A stretch of 64,000 nt of DNA, taken from Sediminibacillus albus. Lineage in GTDB: Bacteria; Bacillota; Bacilli; Bacillales; Amphibacillaceae. The stretch lies in the NCBI RefSeq assembly GCF_900101125.1, contig NZ_FNFL01000006.1:1-64000 (forward strand). The letters run 5' to 3'. Both the position numbers and the translations under genes were made by a program. Below, one piece after another: positions 1 to 10,142 of this stretch. The notes under the pieces are model-generated. The model had not been told where the DNA came from. It saw nothing but the letters and a program-made list of their open reading frames with translations, and made no database searches. Each line of letters starts with the position of its first letter. Position 1 is the stretch's first letter.

Positions 1-121
1 TGGGCGCTTCCTGCTTCTCTGTACGATAAGTCAACTTCGAATCGCTGACGCTCTTCGAGTTTCCTTTATCTCCTCCGATGCAGTCCAGCGCCTGCACCGC
101 TACCGGTCGCTTCCGCTTTTC
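1..121. repeat. Repeat-like intergenic element downstream of ruvA
   Basis: No gene is seen here. On the minus strand the element begins AAAAGCGGAAGCG a few bases after the ruvA stop and contains AGTTGACTTATCGTAC further on. It is richer in GC than its surroundings and has short self-complementary blocks, for example CTTCGAATCGCT against a later TCGAG. From memory this resembles the small dispersed intergenic repeats of Bacillaceae genomes that start with a GCGGAAGCG block. It lies where ruvB would normally begin just after ruvA. The element reaches the window edge, so its other end cannot be seen. Confidence 0.45.
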
Positions 122-736
122 TTACTTCATCAATAGGGCTAGGCCTTTGCGGATATACTCGTCGGAATTCGTATAATCCGCTTGCTTTAATACTGGCAGG
201 ATACTTTTCACTTCACGCTCAGAGTATCCTAGTGCCTTCATGGCGGCTGTTGCTTCCTCCAAAGCCTTATTATCCGCAACTGTTTCTAAGTCGGCATTAT
301 TCTCTTTACCGCCCTCCATCTGGGCAGCCTCAAAGCCAGCCGGAAGCTTGCCCTTCAAGTCTAAAATCATTTGGCGAGCTGTCTTCTTGCCGACTCCAGG
401 GAACTGTGTCAGAAACTTGTCATCTTCTCTTTCTATTGCTGAAACAAATTCTTCTACCCTTACAGAGGCAAGGACTGCCAAAGCTCCTTTAGGCCCAATT
501 CCAGAAACGTTTAACAGCTTGGAAAAAAGGAGCTTATCCTCTGTTTTTTTAAAGCCATATAGCGTCTGATTATCTTCTCTTATATAGTGATAAGTATAGA
601 TAAGAAGTTGTTCTCCGATCTCTTCTTGAAAATTAAATGGATTGGCACAAATTATTTCGTAGCCTACTCCACTGGCTTCAACAAATACAGCTTCCTCATT
701 TACTGCTTCTAAAGTACCTTTTATGTATGCAATCAT
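122..736 (-). CDS. ruvA: Holliday junction DNA helicase subunit RuvA
   Basis: The 204-residue product is the usual RuvA length. RuvA binds four-way Holliday junctions as a tetramer and loads the RuvB motor for branch migration in recombinational repair. The N-terminal OB-fold starts MIAYIKGTLEAV. The central helix-hairpin-helix motifs include VSGIGPKGALAVL and FPGVGKKTARQMILDLK. The C-terminal domain III (about residues 155-204), which contacts RuvB, ends LALLMK. The ATG start is preceded by GGGGAG. The gene lies downstream of bofC on the same strand, as in B. subtilis. ruvB would be expected next but lies beyond the window edge. Confidence 0.97.
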   Translation of the reverse strand: MIAYIKGTLEAVNEEAVFVEASGVGYEIICANPFNFQEEIGEQLLIYTYHYIREDNQTLYGFKKTEDKLLFSKLLNVSGIGPKGALAVLASVRVEEFVSAIEREDDKFLTQFPGVGKKTARQMILDLKGKLPAGFEAAQMEGGKENNADLETVADNKALEEATAAMKALGYSEREVKSILPVLKQADYTNSDEYIRKGLALLMK

Positions 737-860
737 ATTTTTGATTCTCCCCTGTTTTCTTTAGCCTACTTTTTATCTTACCATACAAGCGTATGTTCGT
801 ATAACAGTTTTTAGAGCTGAAACAGGAAATGCCTGCGAATTCAAATTCACTGACAAGCAA

Positions 861-894
861 AAAAGACTCCAACTCATCCATTAAGTGGAGTCCT
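861..894 (-). terminator. Rho-independent terminator after bofC
   Basis: On the minus strand GGACTCCA and TGGAGTC pair around a 14-nt loop and are followed by TTTTTTG. It lies within 40 nt of the bofC stop codon. Confidence 0.75.
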
Positions 895-900
895 TGATGT

Positions 901-1464
901 TTAGCTGCTGACAGAGCGGGATGGCGCCATGTCACGATACGCCTCTAAAACATATTGATAAACTTGTTTAGAATCAATTTTAATCCCATCGTGAAGCTGC
1001 TTGACCTGATAGCTTTCCAATTCATCGGTATCAATTTGGTAGAAAGACTGAATGACCTGCTCATGAATTGGCAACCCTTCAAAAATAGTCAGCTGATTTT
1101 CCGCCAGGCCAAAGTATCCGTTTTCCTTCATATAAGGCGATATATCAGAGATTTCCTTCTTAAAGACGATTTCGCCTTCTTTTTGATCTACCACCTGCCA
1201 GTCATGGTAGTAAGACCAAAAGTCTTCCATTGCCCAAATCTTTTCTTTATGGGTACTTTCTTCGATTTTGCCGTCGATGTAATGTTTTTGAAGAGTAACT
1301 TCCAGCTCCAGCGGCTCTCGTTGTGCCGGATTTTCATTCTTGGCTGCTGGATTTGCTTTGTCTTCTATTGTTTTTGCTTGCTCTTCCCCCGATAAATATC
1401 CTGCAAATGTTATTATGCCCACAACCGCCAAGCTGCAAATAAGGAGCAACTGGTATCGTTTCAC
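901..1464 (-). CDS. bofC: Intercompartmental sigma-K checkpoint protein BofC
   Basis: The protein has 187 residues, slightly longer than B. subtilis BofC. BofC is secreted by the forespore into the intermembrane space and restrains the SpoIVB signal that triggers pro-sigma-K processing by SpoIVFB. An N-terminal signal or anchor segment (about residues 4-24, hydrophobic LLLICSLAVVGIITFAGYL) is followed by a charged linker and a soluble domain. Identification rests on this layout, the region LEVTLQKHYIDGKIEE, and position just upstream of ruvA, where bofC lies in B. subtilis. The start is GTG with GGGGTGA about 7 nt upstream. Confidence 0.85.
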   Translation of the reverse strand: MKRYQLLLICSLAVVGIITFAGYLSGEEQAKTIEDKANPAAKNENPAQREPLELEVTLQKHYIDGKIEESTHKEKIWAMEDFWSYYHDWQVVDQKEGEIVFKKEISDISPYMKENGYFGLAENQLTIFEGLPIHEQVIQSFYQIDTDELESYQVKQLHDGIKIDSKQVYQYVLEAYRDMAPSRSVSS

Positions 1465-1607
1465 TTTTATTCACCCCATGTTTAGAATAATCTTCTATTG
1501 TCAGTTTGACCGTTTTAACAATTTTTATCCAAAATAAGGGGGAATCCTTGGTATTCAGGCATTTCGAATCAAATTTTTCAGCCAGCAATATCAGGGGTTC
1601 GTATAAT

Positions 1608-1637
1608 AAAAACGGCCGACATAGACGTCCGCCGTTT
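1608..1637 (-). terminator. Rho-independent terminator after yebC
   Basis: Minus-strand AAACGGCGGAC pairs with GTCGGCCGTTT around a 6-nt loop and runs into TTATT. It starts about 15 nt past the yebC stop. Confidence 0.8.
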
Positions 1638-1651
1638 CTTTAAAATAGCAA

Positions 1652-2401
1652 TTATAATTGCGCTAATACTTCTTCATCCGCGTCAAGGTTATGGTAGATG
1701 TCCTGGACGTCTTCATTGTCTTCCAGCATATCCACCAGCCTGATCATCCTTTTAGCTTCCTCTTCTTCCAATGGGGAAAGCGTTTGGGGAATCATCGTCA
1801 ATTCTGCAGTTGAAAAACGGAATCCGTTATCTTCCAAAACACTTTTTACCTCAGAAAAACTGTCGGGATCTGTATAAATTTCATAAGCATCCTCACTCGT
1901 TTCCATTTCCTCTGCTCCTGCTTCAATTACTGCCAGCAGCATATCATCTTCATCCGCTTCAGTTGTTTCCCGATCGACGACAAGATAACCTTTGCGGTCA
2001 AACATAAAACCTACACAGCCGTTCTCCCCTAGATTTCCGCCATTTTTGTTGAAAGCATAGCGTATCTCAGATGCTGTCCGGTTTTTATTATCTGTTAGAA
2101 CTTTAACCATTACAGCCACTCCGCCAGGACCATAGCCTTCGTACGTCAATTCTTCATAATTGACTCCTTCCAGGTCACCTGTTGCTTTTTTTATTGCACG
2201 ATCGATATTATCGTTAGGCATATTGTTAGCTTTAGCTTTATCTACTGCCAGCCGCAGTGCCGGATTCATTTCCGGGTCTCCCCCACCCTGCTTTGCAGCC
2301 ACAAATATTTCTTTAGCCATTTTCATAAATATTTTTCCGCGTTTTGCATCCTGAGCATTTTTGCGGCGTTGAATATTCTTCCATTTAGAATGACCAGCCA
2401 T
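1652..2401 (-). CDS. yebC: YebC/PmpR family regulatory protein
   Basis: The 249-residue product begins [20 protein letters not shown], the signature of the YebC/PmpR (TACO1) family. Members have been described as DNA-binding regulators and more recently as ribosome-associated factors that relieve stalling; which applies here cannot be told from sequence. The N-terminal helical domain, the central [11 protein letters not shown] block and the acidic C-terminus ([11 protein letters not shown]) are all present. The B. subtilis counterpart is yrbC, in the same neighbourhood. A terminator follows, so the gene is probably monocistronic. Confidence 0.95.
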   Translation of the reverse strand: MAGHSKWKNIQRRKNAQDAKRGKIFMKMAKEIFVAAKQGGGDPEMNPALRLAVDKAKANNMPNDNIDRAIKKATGDLEGVNYEELTYEGYGPGGVAVMVKVLTDNKNRTASEIRYAFNKNGGNLGENGCVGFMFDRKGYLVVDRETTEADEDDMLLAVIEAGAEEMETSEDAYEIYTDPDSFSEVKSVLEDNGFRFSTAELTMIPQTLSPLEEEEAKRMIRLVDMLEDNEDVQDIYHNLDADEEVLAQL

Positions 2402-2583
2402 AGGACATTCTCCTCTCTAATTGCTGTTTGAGCAGCAGCTTTTTCTGCCTGATTTAATCATTACTTTTATAAAGCAATGACCTAAGAAAGTGTGAAAAAA
2501 TTCCTTTATTAATATAACATAAAAACAGGGAAGCTAAAAGTAGATTACTCTTAACCGGTCTTACTGATTGCCATTAAAATAAA

Positions 2584-2617
2584 CCTTTGCAGCAGCAGTA
2601 AACTGCAGCAAAGGTTG
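2584..2617 (-). terminator. Terminator after the YhcN/YlaJ lipoprotein gene
   Basis: Minus-strand CCTTTGCTGCAG and a later GCAAAGG form a stem followed by TTTATTTT, beginning 17 nt past the stop codon at 2634. Confidence 0.7.
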
Positions 2618-2633
2618 GTTTGCTGACTATTGT

Positions 2634-3152
2634 TCAGTTTGTCGATCCTTCCTTTGCATCTCTGTCCCGCATCTGGTTCCAATAAATATCTCCTGTGTAC
2701 ACCAACACTTCTTTATCCTGCGTAAGTTCCTGCACCCGTGCATACACCCGATCAGAAATAGTCGCAGCATGGTCATCAAATTCCTGGTTAAGCCATAAAG
2801 AAACGATTACCCTGTCGCCTGAAGCATACACTTGACTCAGGCGTATTTCATCCCATTGATTAAGTTCTTCGGAAATTCCGATAGCTTCTTCATTATAAAA
2901 CCCTTTATTGTACGCTTGACCAGGGGGCAGGTTTTCCTGGTGCCCGTTCAAATTCTGGCCTCGTTCTTGCCTGCCATCTTTTGAATGATCCTCGAGGCGG
3001 CGTTCAGCTTCCTCATGTGTACTGTATTCTATCGGCATGGTGGAATCCTCCATGCCTTCATCAATTACTTGCCCTTCTTCCTGTACTCTTGAGCAAGCAG
3101 TCGCCATAACAAACATAATAGTGCTAAACAACAACATCAACTTCTTTTTCAC
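2634..3152 (-). CDS. YhcN/YlaJ-family sporulation lipoprotein (CoxA-like)
   Basis: This 172-residue protein has a type II signal peptide: MKKKLMLLF, a hydrophobic core, then the lipobox ATAC, with Cys20 as the predicted lipidation site. The linker that follows is rich in Glu, Gln and Asn. The C-terminal region (about 85-165; AIGISEELNQWDEI, YASGDRVIVSLWL, VQELTQDKEVLVYTG) resembles the YhcN/YlaJ spore lipoprotein domain. B. subtilis CoxA, a spore cortex protein with this domain, sits next to safA, so this is likely its counterpart. The start is GTG after GGGAGG. A CATTCTA box about 25 nt upstream resembles a sigma-G -10 element, but its -35 is poor. Confidence 0.75.
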   Translation of the reverse strand: MKKKLMLLFSTIMFVMATACSRVQEEGQVIDEGMEDSTMPIEYSTHEEAERRLEDHSKDGRQERGQNLNGHQENLPPGQAYNKGFYNEEAIGISEELNQWDEIRLSQVYASGDRVIVSLWLNQEFDDHAATISDRVYARVQELTQDKEVLVYTGDIYWNQMRDRDAKEGSTN

Positions 3153-3231
3153 TAAAAAACCTCCCTTAATCCTTAGAATGGATTAGGAAGGCAATTTTAA
3201 TCAGTTATTATTTGGATGTTGTTTTAATTTT

Positions 3232-3969
3232 TTACAAAGACGGCCCTGGAGCAATTTCACGCTTGTGCGCAGAATTTTTATGCAAACGATCGATAATTTC
3301 TTTATCTTTTTGCGGGATTTCTTCGCCTTTAAGATATTTATCGATCATGTCATAAGTTGTACCCATTTCATTTTCGTCGGTTTGCCCTTCCCAAAGCCCG
3401 GCGCTAGGTTTTTTATGAACAATATCATCAGGTACACCGAGATATTTAGCCATTTCCCGGACTTCTCCTTTCCCAAGGTCTACTAATGGAACTAAATCAA
3501 CACCGCCATCGCCATACTTGGTAAAATACCCGGTATAGAACTCTGCCGCGTTATCTGTTCCTACTACCATATACTGATAGTTCGCAGCCAAGGCATAAAG
3601 CGTACTCATTCTTAATCGTGCACGCAAGTTAGCATCTGCCAGCTGTTGATTGTCCGTATTGACAGACTTCTGCTCTTTCAGCTGGGTTTGAATGTTTGAA
3701 AACAATACATCATGTGTTTCTGTCAAATCAACGGTAACGGAATCAATACCGCAGCTATCAATCACTTTTTTAGCATCCTCCATATCCTGCGGGTTGCTTT
3801 TACAAGGAAGAATAACACCTAATGATTGCTCGGGAGCAGCTCGTTTGATAAGATGGGCGACGACTGCTGAGTCGATTCCACCGCTGACTCCTACCAATAG
3901 TCCTTTTACTCCGGATTCTGCAATTTTTTCTTGTAACCAGGCGACAATTTTTTCTACTTTTTCCTGCAT
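3232..3969 (-). CDS. nadE: NH3-dependent NAD+ synthetase
   Basis: The 245-residue protein belongs to the ammonia-using NadE type: there is no N-terminal glutaminase domain. It amidates nicotinic acid adenine dinucleotide to NAD+ with ATP. The PP-loop LVGVSGGIDSAVVAHL lies at about residues 25-40. Later blocks ARLRMSTLYALAA, GTDNAAEFYTGYFTKYGDGG and KKPSAGLWEGQTDENE match NadE substrate and metal-binding segments. The ATG follows a strong GGGAGGAGA site. It sits 31 nt downstream of the kinase-like gene and may be cotranscribed with it. In B. subtilis nadE lies elsewhere, so this linkage differs. Confidence 0.95.
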   Translation of the reverse strand: MQEKVEKIVAWLQEKIAESGVKGLLVGVSGGIDSAVVAHLIKRAAPEQSLGVILPCKSNPQDMEDAKKVIDSCGIDSVTVDLTETHDVLFSNIQTQLKEQKSVNTDNQQLADANLRARLRMSTLYALAANYQYMVVGTDNAAEFYTGYFTKYGDGGVDLVPLVDLGKGEVREMAKYLGVPDDIVHKKPSAGLWEGQTDENEMGTTYDMIDKYLKGEEIPQKDKEIIDRLHKNSAHKREIAPGPSL

Positions 3970-4000
3970 AAGTATTTTCTCCTCCCATTATAATAATAGA

Positions 4001-4987
4001 TTATATTAGCATACCCTCGATGTCTTTCACAAATTTAAGCCTCTGTTCCCACTGGTATTCTAATCCCGTTAAATGCTCTTTGACAAGTTGGCTGTCAGCA
4101 ATACGCTGGTTATATATCAACAGCCATTCCCTTATTAAATCAGCAGGTATGGCTGTGGCTCTCAAAAACAGAGCAATTTGACTGTCTAACAAATCAGGCA
4201 TACTAGCCAGCAGCCGCTCTGCATTATTTTCTAGATACGGCAAAAATCGCTGGCCTAGCTGAATCCAGTCATATACTTCAGGAGCTAATGCCAACATGTC
4301 TAAATCGATGATAAAAGTTTTATTTCTTCTATTATGTCTTAAAAAATTATGAGACGCAACGTCGCCATGTGTCCAGGAGGACTTGCTGACAGCCTCTTCT
4401 TCAAGAGTTATCCAGTCTCCGCTACTAAAGTGAGCCATCATTCCTAAGGTTACTTCTACGATATCTTTTCCTAATTTACCATATCCGATTTGCTGGAAAT
4501 CCCCTAATGTTTGGCTGAAAGTCTTTAGTCGACTTTCCCACTTCACGTGGAGCGGCGGTCTTAGGACAAGATTTGACAGCATGATTCCCCTGGCATTGTC
4601 ATGAAACTCTCTAAGCGCCGTAACAGCCAGCTGACGATCCGTATTGTTTGCGAATGCTAAAGGGTTTCCGGGCTGATACGGAAAAATTACCCAGTACATG
4701 CCGAAACCATATAAAAAAAGTTCCCTATTTGGAAAAGGGACAAACCTTATTAACGAATTTTCAGTAAATTCCTCAAAAAATTCTGCTTGTTGAATGACTA
4801 ATTTCTTGGATTTAATCCCTTTAATAATATACTTATCCGCTGAAGGACTTTGTGCGATAAAAACTGCATGTTTAATATGGGTGAGGGAAATTAGCGATAA
4901 CCCCGCCTTAGCTTGAAGAAAGGAAGAGAGACGATCCTTAAAGGCATCGTCTCCTAAATCAGTTTTATTCACTTTCTTCTTCCTCAT
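4001..4987 (-). CDS. Aminoglycoside phosphotransferase/CotS-like kinase-fold protein
   Basis: With the start at 4987 the product is 328 residues. That ATG is preceded by GGGAGGAAG and overlaps the 3' end of safA by 23 bp; the frame stays open further upstream but only inside safA. The C-terminal lobe keeps the APH catalytic loop (THGDVASHNFL, His-Gly-Asp and Asn) and the metal-binding IIDLDM, so phosphotransfer is possible. The N-lobe is weakly recognisable. The overlap with safA implies translational coupling and a spore-related role, like the CotS/YutH/YsxE coat kinases. The substrate is unknown. The family call is fairly sure, the coat role is inference. Confidence 0.75.
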   Translation of the reverse strand: MRKKKVNKTDLGDDAFKDRLSSFLQAKAGLSLISLTHIKHAVFIAQSPSADKYIIKGIKSKKLVIQQAEFFEEFTENSLIRFVPFPNRELFLYGFGMYWVIFPYQPGNPLAFANNTDRQLAVTALREFHDNARGIMLSNLVLRPPLHVKWESRLKTFSQTLGDFQQIGYGKLGKDIVEVTLGMMAHFSSGDWITLEEEAVSKSSWTHGDVASHNFLRHNRRNKTFIIDLDMLALAPEVYDWIQLGQRFLPYLENNAERLLASMPDLLDSQIALFLRATAIPADLIREWLLIYNQRIADSQLVKEHLTGLEYQWEQRLKFVKDIEGMLI

Positions 4988-6194
4988 CTTCCTCCCGGGA
5001 ATAAGCTGGATAAGGAGGATTAAAATCAGACATACCAGTAAATGGCTGCTGGCCGCCAGGATAGTTCGCATAGTCTGGATACATCCCTGGCTGCTGTTGG
5101 CCAAACGGCTGCTGATATGAAGGTGATTGGTAGTAAGATGGGTACATTGACTGGCCGCCCATTGGCTGCATTCCTGGGTATCCTCCCTGCATATTCTGGG
5201 CAGGATAGCCAAATCCTTGATTCATCATATATTGACCTGGATTTCCTCCCTGCAATGGCTGTTGATATTGCTGCCCGTAGTCTGCATAAGGTACGGGAGA
5301 TGATCCACCACAACCACAGTCATCACTGTACATACCTGCCAAGTTTTGCGGAAGCTGTGGCATTTCCATTGAAGAAGACTCCATAAGCCCTTCCATCCCT
5401 TGCTGGATTCCTTCTACAGCAGGATAATCATACTGCTGGTAACCATGAGAATGGTTTTCTACTCCATATAAGGGGCCGCATGGATGCGAGGATGGCTCTG
5501 TCATCGGGTAATTTTGTAACGGCATTGGCATAGGCATTGGCATAGGATTGACCGGAATGCAGTATGGCATTGCCGGATAATAGTTGATTGGCATCATAGG
5601 CTGGTGACTCGGCGCAGAAGGAGCTGGCATTTCGAACTCATCCTGTTTCCATTTCTTTTGCTCATCTTTACCTTTTGGTTTACTATCCATTGGTTTTTTC
5701 GGCGCATCATACTTTGGAAGTGAAGGAATGTTCATATTAGCCGGAAACTTTTCCATATGCTGCTCCATCATTGGCACCTTGGGAAAGTCCATCGGCTTCA
5801 TTGGGATACCTTCTTTTTTCCCTTTTTTACCATCATCCTCTTTAATAACTGGAAAAGCTTTGGGGGACGTATCTTTCCATGGATGTTTAGCAGGATGCTT
5901 TTTGGCTTCCCCTTCCTTTTTATCTTTCGGCTTTGGCGGAGATTGTTTTGTCCCTTTGTTTTCTTGTTGCTTTTTCTCTTCTGGTTTAGCAGGGTATTTT
6001 TTCATTTCCTTATCGAGACTGCCCTCTTTTTTCACTTGAACCGAGCTTCCTGGAACTTTTATCTTCATTCCGGGCATGATCATATCTGGGTTGGATAGAT
6101 GAGAATTAAGCTGTATTAACTCTTCAAAATCCACACCATACTTGTTGGCGATTTCCCACAATGTTTCTCCTTTTTGCACTACATGAATTTTCAT
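4965..6194 (-). CDS. safA: Spore coat assembly protein SafA (LysM)
   Basis: SafA directs inner spore coat assembly at the cortex-coat interface. The 409-residue product starts with a LysM domain (MKIHVVQKGETLWEIANKYG to MKIKVPG, about residues 1-50) that binds cortex peptidoglycan. A Lys/Glu/Pro-rich linker follows (about 55-190), then a low-complexity region rich in Met, Pro, Gln, Tyr and Gly with a PMPMPMP tract and CGCGG, and an acidic tail EEDEEEESE. B. subtilis SafA has the same LysM plus Pro/Tyr-rich layout and similar length. The start is ATG after AAGGGAG. Upstream, AC-N16-CATATGTTG resembles a sigma-K element, but that reading is weak. Confidence 0.9.
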   Translation of the reverse strand: MKIHVVQKGETLWEIANKYGVDFEELIQLNSHLSNPDMIMPGMKIKVPGSSVQVKKEGSLDKEMKKYPAKPEEKKQQENKGTKQSPPKPKDKKEGEAKKHPAKHPWKDTSPKAFPVIKEDDGKKGKKEGIPMKPMDFPKVPMMEQHMEKFPANMNIPSLPKYDAPKKPMDSKPKGKDEQKKWKQDEFEMPAPSAPSHQPMMPINYYPAMPYCIPVNPMPMPMPMPLQNYPMTEPSSHPCGPLYGVENHSHGYQQYDYPAVEGIQQGMEGLMESSSMEMPQLPQNLAGMYSDDCGCGGSSPVPYADYGQQYQQPLQGGNPGQYMMNQGFGYPAQNMQGGYPGMQPMGGQSMYPSYYQSPSYQQPFGQQQPGMYPDYANYPGGQQPFTGMSDFNPPYPAYSREEDEEEESE

Positions 6195-6371
6195 TCTGAA
6201 ACTCCCTTCTATATAGTTAATAGCTGATACAAACTAGCCTAATAACAGAACAATTCCATAACAACATATGCGAATGCCCTAGAAAGGTTGATGAAATTAT
6301 GCAGATGTTTGAAAATAAGATTAAAAAAAGTTGTTGATTAAACCATTATTAGCAGCAGTTATTAAAGCAAG

Positions 6372-6418
6372 AAAAACAGGCTGTCCAGCCGGATTTGTTT
6401 CTCCAGCCAACAGCCTGC
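6372..6418 (-). terminator. Terminator after pheA
   Basis: Minus-strand AGGCTGT pairs with ACAGCCT, with extra pairing inside (GGCTGG), followed by GTTTTTCTT. It starts immediately after the pheA stop. Confidence 0.75.
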
Positions 6419-7282
6419 TTATGCTTGTATATCCATCGTAAAGACCGGATATGTACCCAATATTGTTACTTTACATCCCAGAGCTTCCAGTTCTGCTATA
6501 ACGCCAGGAAATAATACTTGGTCATAAGGTTGATTAACATCAATGATAAAAAAATAGTTGCCAAGTCCTGTCTTCATCGGTCGTGATTCAATTTTTGAAA
6601 GATTCATTTTCCGCCAGGCAAAGGCGGATAGCACTTGATGCAAAGCTCCAGCATAGTCACTCGGCAAGGTGATCATCAGTGTCGTCTTTTGAGCTCCTGC
6701 CAAATGGTGCTCACCCATAAGCGGATCTGCTTGCTTGGAGAGTACAGCAAAGCGCGTATGATTATTTGGATAGTCATGGATATTCTTCTTCAGCACCTTT
6801 AAACCGTATTCTTTAGCAGCAAGTTCGTTGCCAATGGCGGCTGCAGTTGAGTCAGATTCTGATACCATTTCGGCCGCTTTGCCTGTCGAAGTAGTATAAT
6901 GGACATTGGCATGCTGTAGATTGTGATGAAGAAATTGATGGCACTGGGCAATTGCATGACTATGGGAATAGACATGCTTTATATCCAAAAAAGATTGATC
7001 GAACCCTTCCCTTACCATTAAATGCTGCTTTATTGGTACAACTACTTCAGCAATAATCGGCAGGCGGACTTGATGAATCATATAATCAATCGTTAAATGG
7101 ACAGTCCCCTCGATCGCATTTTCCAGCGGTACCACACCGATGTCGATTTCATTGCTTTCGACCGCGTCGATGCATTCTGGTATTGTTCCATAACTAGCCT
7201 TTTCTTCTCCATTGAAAAGGGAATCCACCGCAATCTTTGTGAACGTCCCTTTTGGTCCCAAGTAGCCTATTTTTTTCGTCAA
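6419..7282 (-). CDS. pheA: Prephenate dehydratase
   Basis: PheA converts prephenate to phenylpyruvate, the committed step to phenylalanine. The 287-residue protein has the two-lobed dehydratase domain (KIGYLGPKGTFTKIA; VVPLENAIEGTV; NHTRFAVLS, with the catalytic Thr-Arg-Phe motif) and a C-terminal ACT domain with the phenylalanine-binding motif IESRP. It is the monofunctional form without chorismate mutase. It follows pheB by 16 nt and ends the pheB-pheA unit, which is closed by a strong terminator. Confidence 0.97.
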   Translation of the reverse strand: MTKKIGYLGPKGTFTKIAVDSLFNGEEKASYGTIPECIDAVESNEIDIGVVPLENAIEGTVHLTIDYMIHQVRLPIIAEVVVPIKQHLMVREGFDQSFLDIKHVYSHSHAIAQCHQFLHHNLQHANVHYTTSTGKAAEMVSESDSTAAAIGNELAAKEYGLKVLKKNIHDYPNNHTRFAVLSKQADPLMGEHHLAGAQKTTLMITLPSDYAGALHQVLSAFAWRKMNLSKIESRPMKTGLGNYFFIIDVNQPYDQVLFPGVIAELEALGCKVTILGTYPVFTMDIQA

Positions 7283-7298
7283 TACTTCTCCCCCTGTT

Positions 7299-7748
7299 CT
7301 ACGCCCCTGAACTTAATATTTCAACCTTATCAACGAAATCCATCCGTTTTAATTGCTGAATTAATGTTTCGATATTAGTCGTCATCCCGGAGGTGTTTAA
7401 AGAAATGGTAACGTTCGCCTTTCCCTGAAGCGGAATCGTTTGGTGAATGGTCAATATATTTCCTCCGGCTTTAGCAACCGTGGCCAACAAATCGGAAAGC
7501 GTTCCGGCCCTGTCTTCCAGATGAAAGAAGAGAGTGATCATTCTCTCCTTCACCATTGCCTGAAAAGGAAAAACAGCATCACGATATTTATAAAAAGCAC
7601 TACGCGATAAATCCACTTGCTTTACTGCATCAAAAACGGATTCAACCTTACCTCTTTCGATTAATGCCTTTGCTTCAATCGTCTTTTTCATGGATTCCGG
7701 CAGAATATCGCTTCTCACTAAATAAAACTTTTCTTCTTTTTCAGCCAT
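7299..7748 (-). CDS. pheB: ACT domain protein PheB
   Basis: This is a 149-residue protein of the PheB family, encoded next to pheA in bacilli. Residues about 1-65 form a helical N-terminus ([20 protein letters not shown], then a segment with [16 protein letters not shown] that looks like a helix-turn-helix). Residues about 70-149 form an ACT domain ([31 protein letters not shown]). The gene was once annotated as chorismate mutase in some genomes, but no mutase motif is seen. It is probably a small regulatory partner in aromatic amino acid metabolism. Confidence 0.9.
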   Translation of the reverse strand: MAEKEEKFYLVRSDILPESMKKTIEAKALIERGKVESVFDAVKQVDLSRSAFYKYRDAVFPFQAMVKERMITLFFHLEDRAGTLSDLLATVAKAGGNILTIHQTIPLQGKANVTISLNTSGMTTNIETLIQQLKRMDFVDKVEILSSGA

Positions 7749-7806
7749 TAATCATTCCCCTTTTTATTTCCCTTTTCAAGCAGCCATCGGAAGTTTGCCC
7801 TTCCTT

Positions 7807-9093
<1,287 letters not shown>

Positions 9094-9101
9094 TCACCTC
9101 T

Positions 9102-9644
9102 TCAGCTGCACGTCCATTTGACTGTACATTGATTTTTTTCTTCATCTGTTGATAGGATAGATATTTTATATAGGTCACTCATGTCCGACAATTTTTCTTC
9201 CATTTCTACAGGGTTTTCAAATGCCCCTGTGAATAGCAATTGTACCTCGATGCTGTTTGCGTCCTCTTTTCCACACCTGAGTGTCAGTTCGCCTTCATAT
9301 AATTCCATTGAATTACTATGTGCTTCAAGCAGATCAGTAATCGTTTGTAATCTGGACACTATTTGTTCATCATATACAGTATGCTGGTTCTTTTCCAGAT
9401 AAATTTGATAATCCAAGCGGAAATTACTGTAGTTCCAATTAAAACTAATTGCCCAAAGTGCTGTTCTTGGCAGGCCTGCATTAGAAATCCGCCGTTCTTT
9501 TTCCATAGCCATACTGATTTGCTGAATTTTGTCCTGTACTTTGTCCAATTTTCCCATTGAAGCGTATCCAGTTAATAACTGTAATTCATTCATCCAGTCG
9601 TGGCGATAGTGACTTAAAAGATTAACGACTTCTTCTGATCTCAT
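9102..9644 (-). CDS. spo0B: Sporulation initiation phosphotransferase Spo0B
   Basis: Spo0B passes phosphate from Spo0F to Spo0A in the sporulation phosphorelay. The 180-residue product has the histidine phosphotransfer helix with LLSHYRHDWMNELQLL (phosphorylated His near residue 14) followed by a diverged kinase-like C-terminal domain without ATP-binding boxes. Position just upstream of obg and downstream of rpmA matches B. subtilis. Here a strong terminator separates it from rpmA. Confidence 0.93.
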   Translation of the reverse strand: MRSEEVVNLLSHYRHDWMNELQLLTGYASMGKLDKVQDKIQQISMAMEKERRISNAGLPRTALWAISFNWNYSNFRLDYQIYLEKNQHTVYDEQIVSRLQTITDLLEAHSNSMELYEGELTLRCGKEDANSIEVQLLFTGAFENPVEMEEKLSDMSDLYKISILSTDEEKNQCTVKWTCS

Positions 9645-9790
9645 ATATGTAACCGCCCCCTATTTGTTATCAAAATTATAGCAAAAAAGAACGCTGACTA
9701 AAACAGAGACATATCAAGTGATTAGGAATGCACGGTGCTAAAACCGTATCCTGGCCAGTCAAGTGAATATAATAGTTAAAACTGTTGTGC

Positions 9791-9826
9791 AAAAAAAAGA
9801 CTCTAACCTTAAAGGCTAGAGTCTTT
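9791..9826 (-). terminator. Terminator after rpmA
   Basis: Minus-strand AAAGACTCTA pairs with TAGAGTCTTT across a short loop, followed by a run of T. It isolates the rplU-prp-rpmA unit from spo0B-obg. Confidence 0.85.
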
Positions 9827-9836
9827 CATTAGCAAA

Positions 9837-10142
<306 letters not shown>

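Noticed and set aside
4988-5212. Longer N-terminus for the kinase-like gene
   Set aside because: The extension lies inside safA in another frame, is rich in Ser/Thr/Cys without family similarity, and the ATG at 4987 has GGGAGGAAG.
5728-6098. Long plus-strand open frames over safA
   Set aside because: They are the reverse of the Lys/Glu/Pro-rich codons of safA, giving Phe/Leu/Ser-rich translations with no ribosome-binding site.
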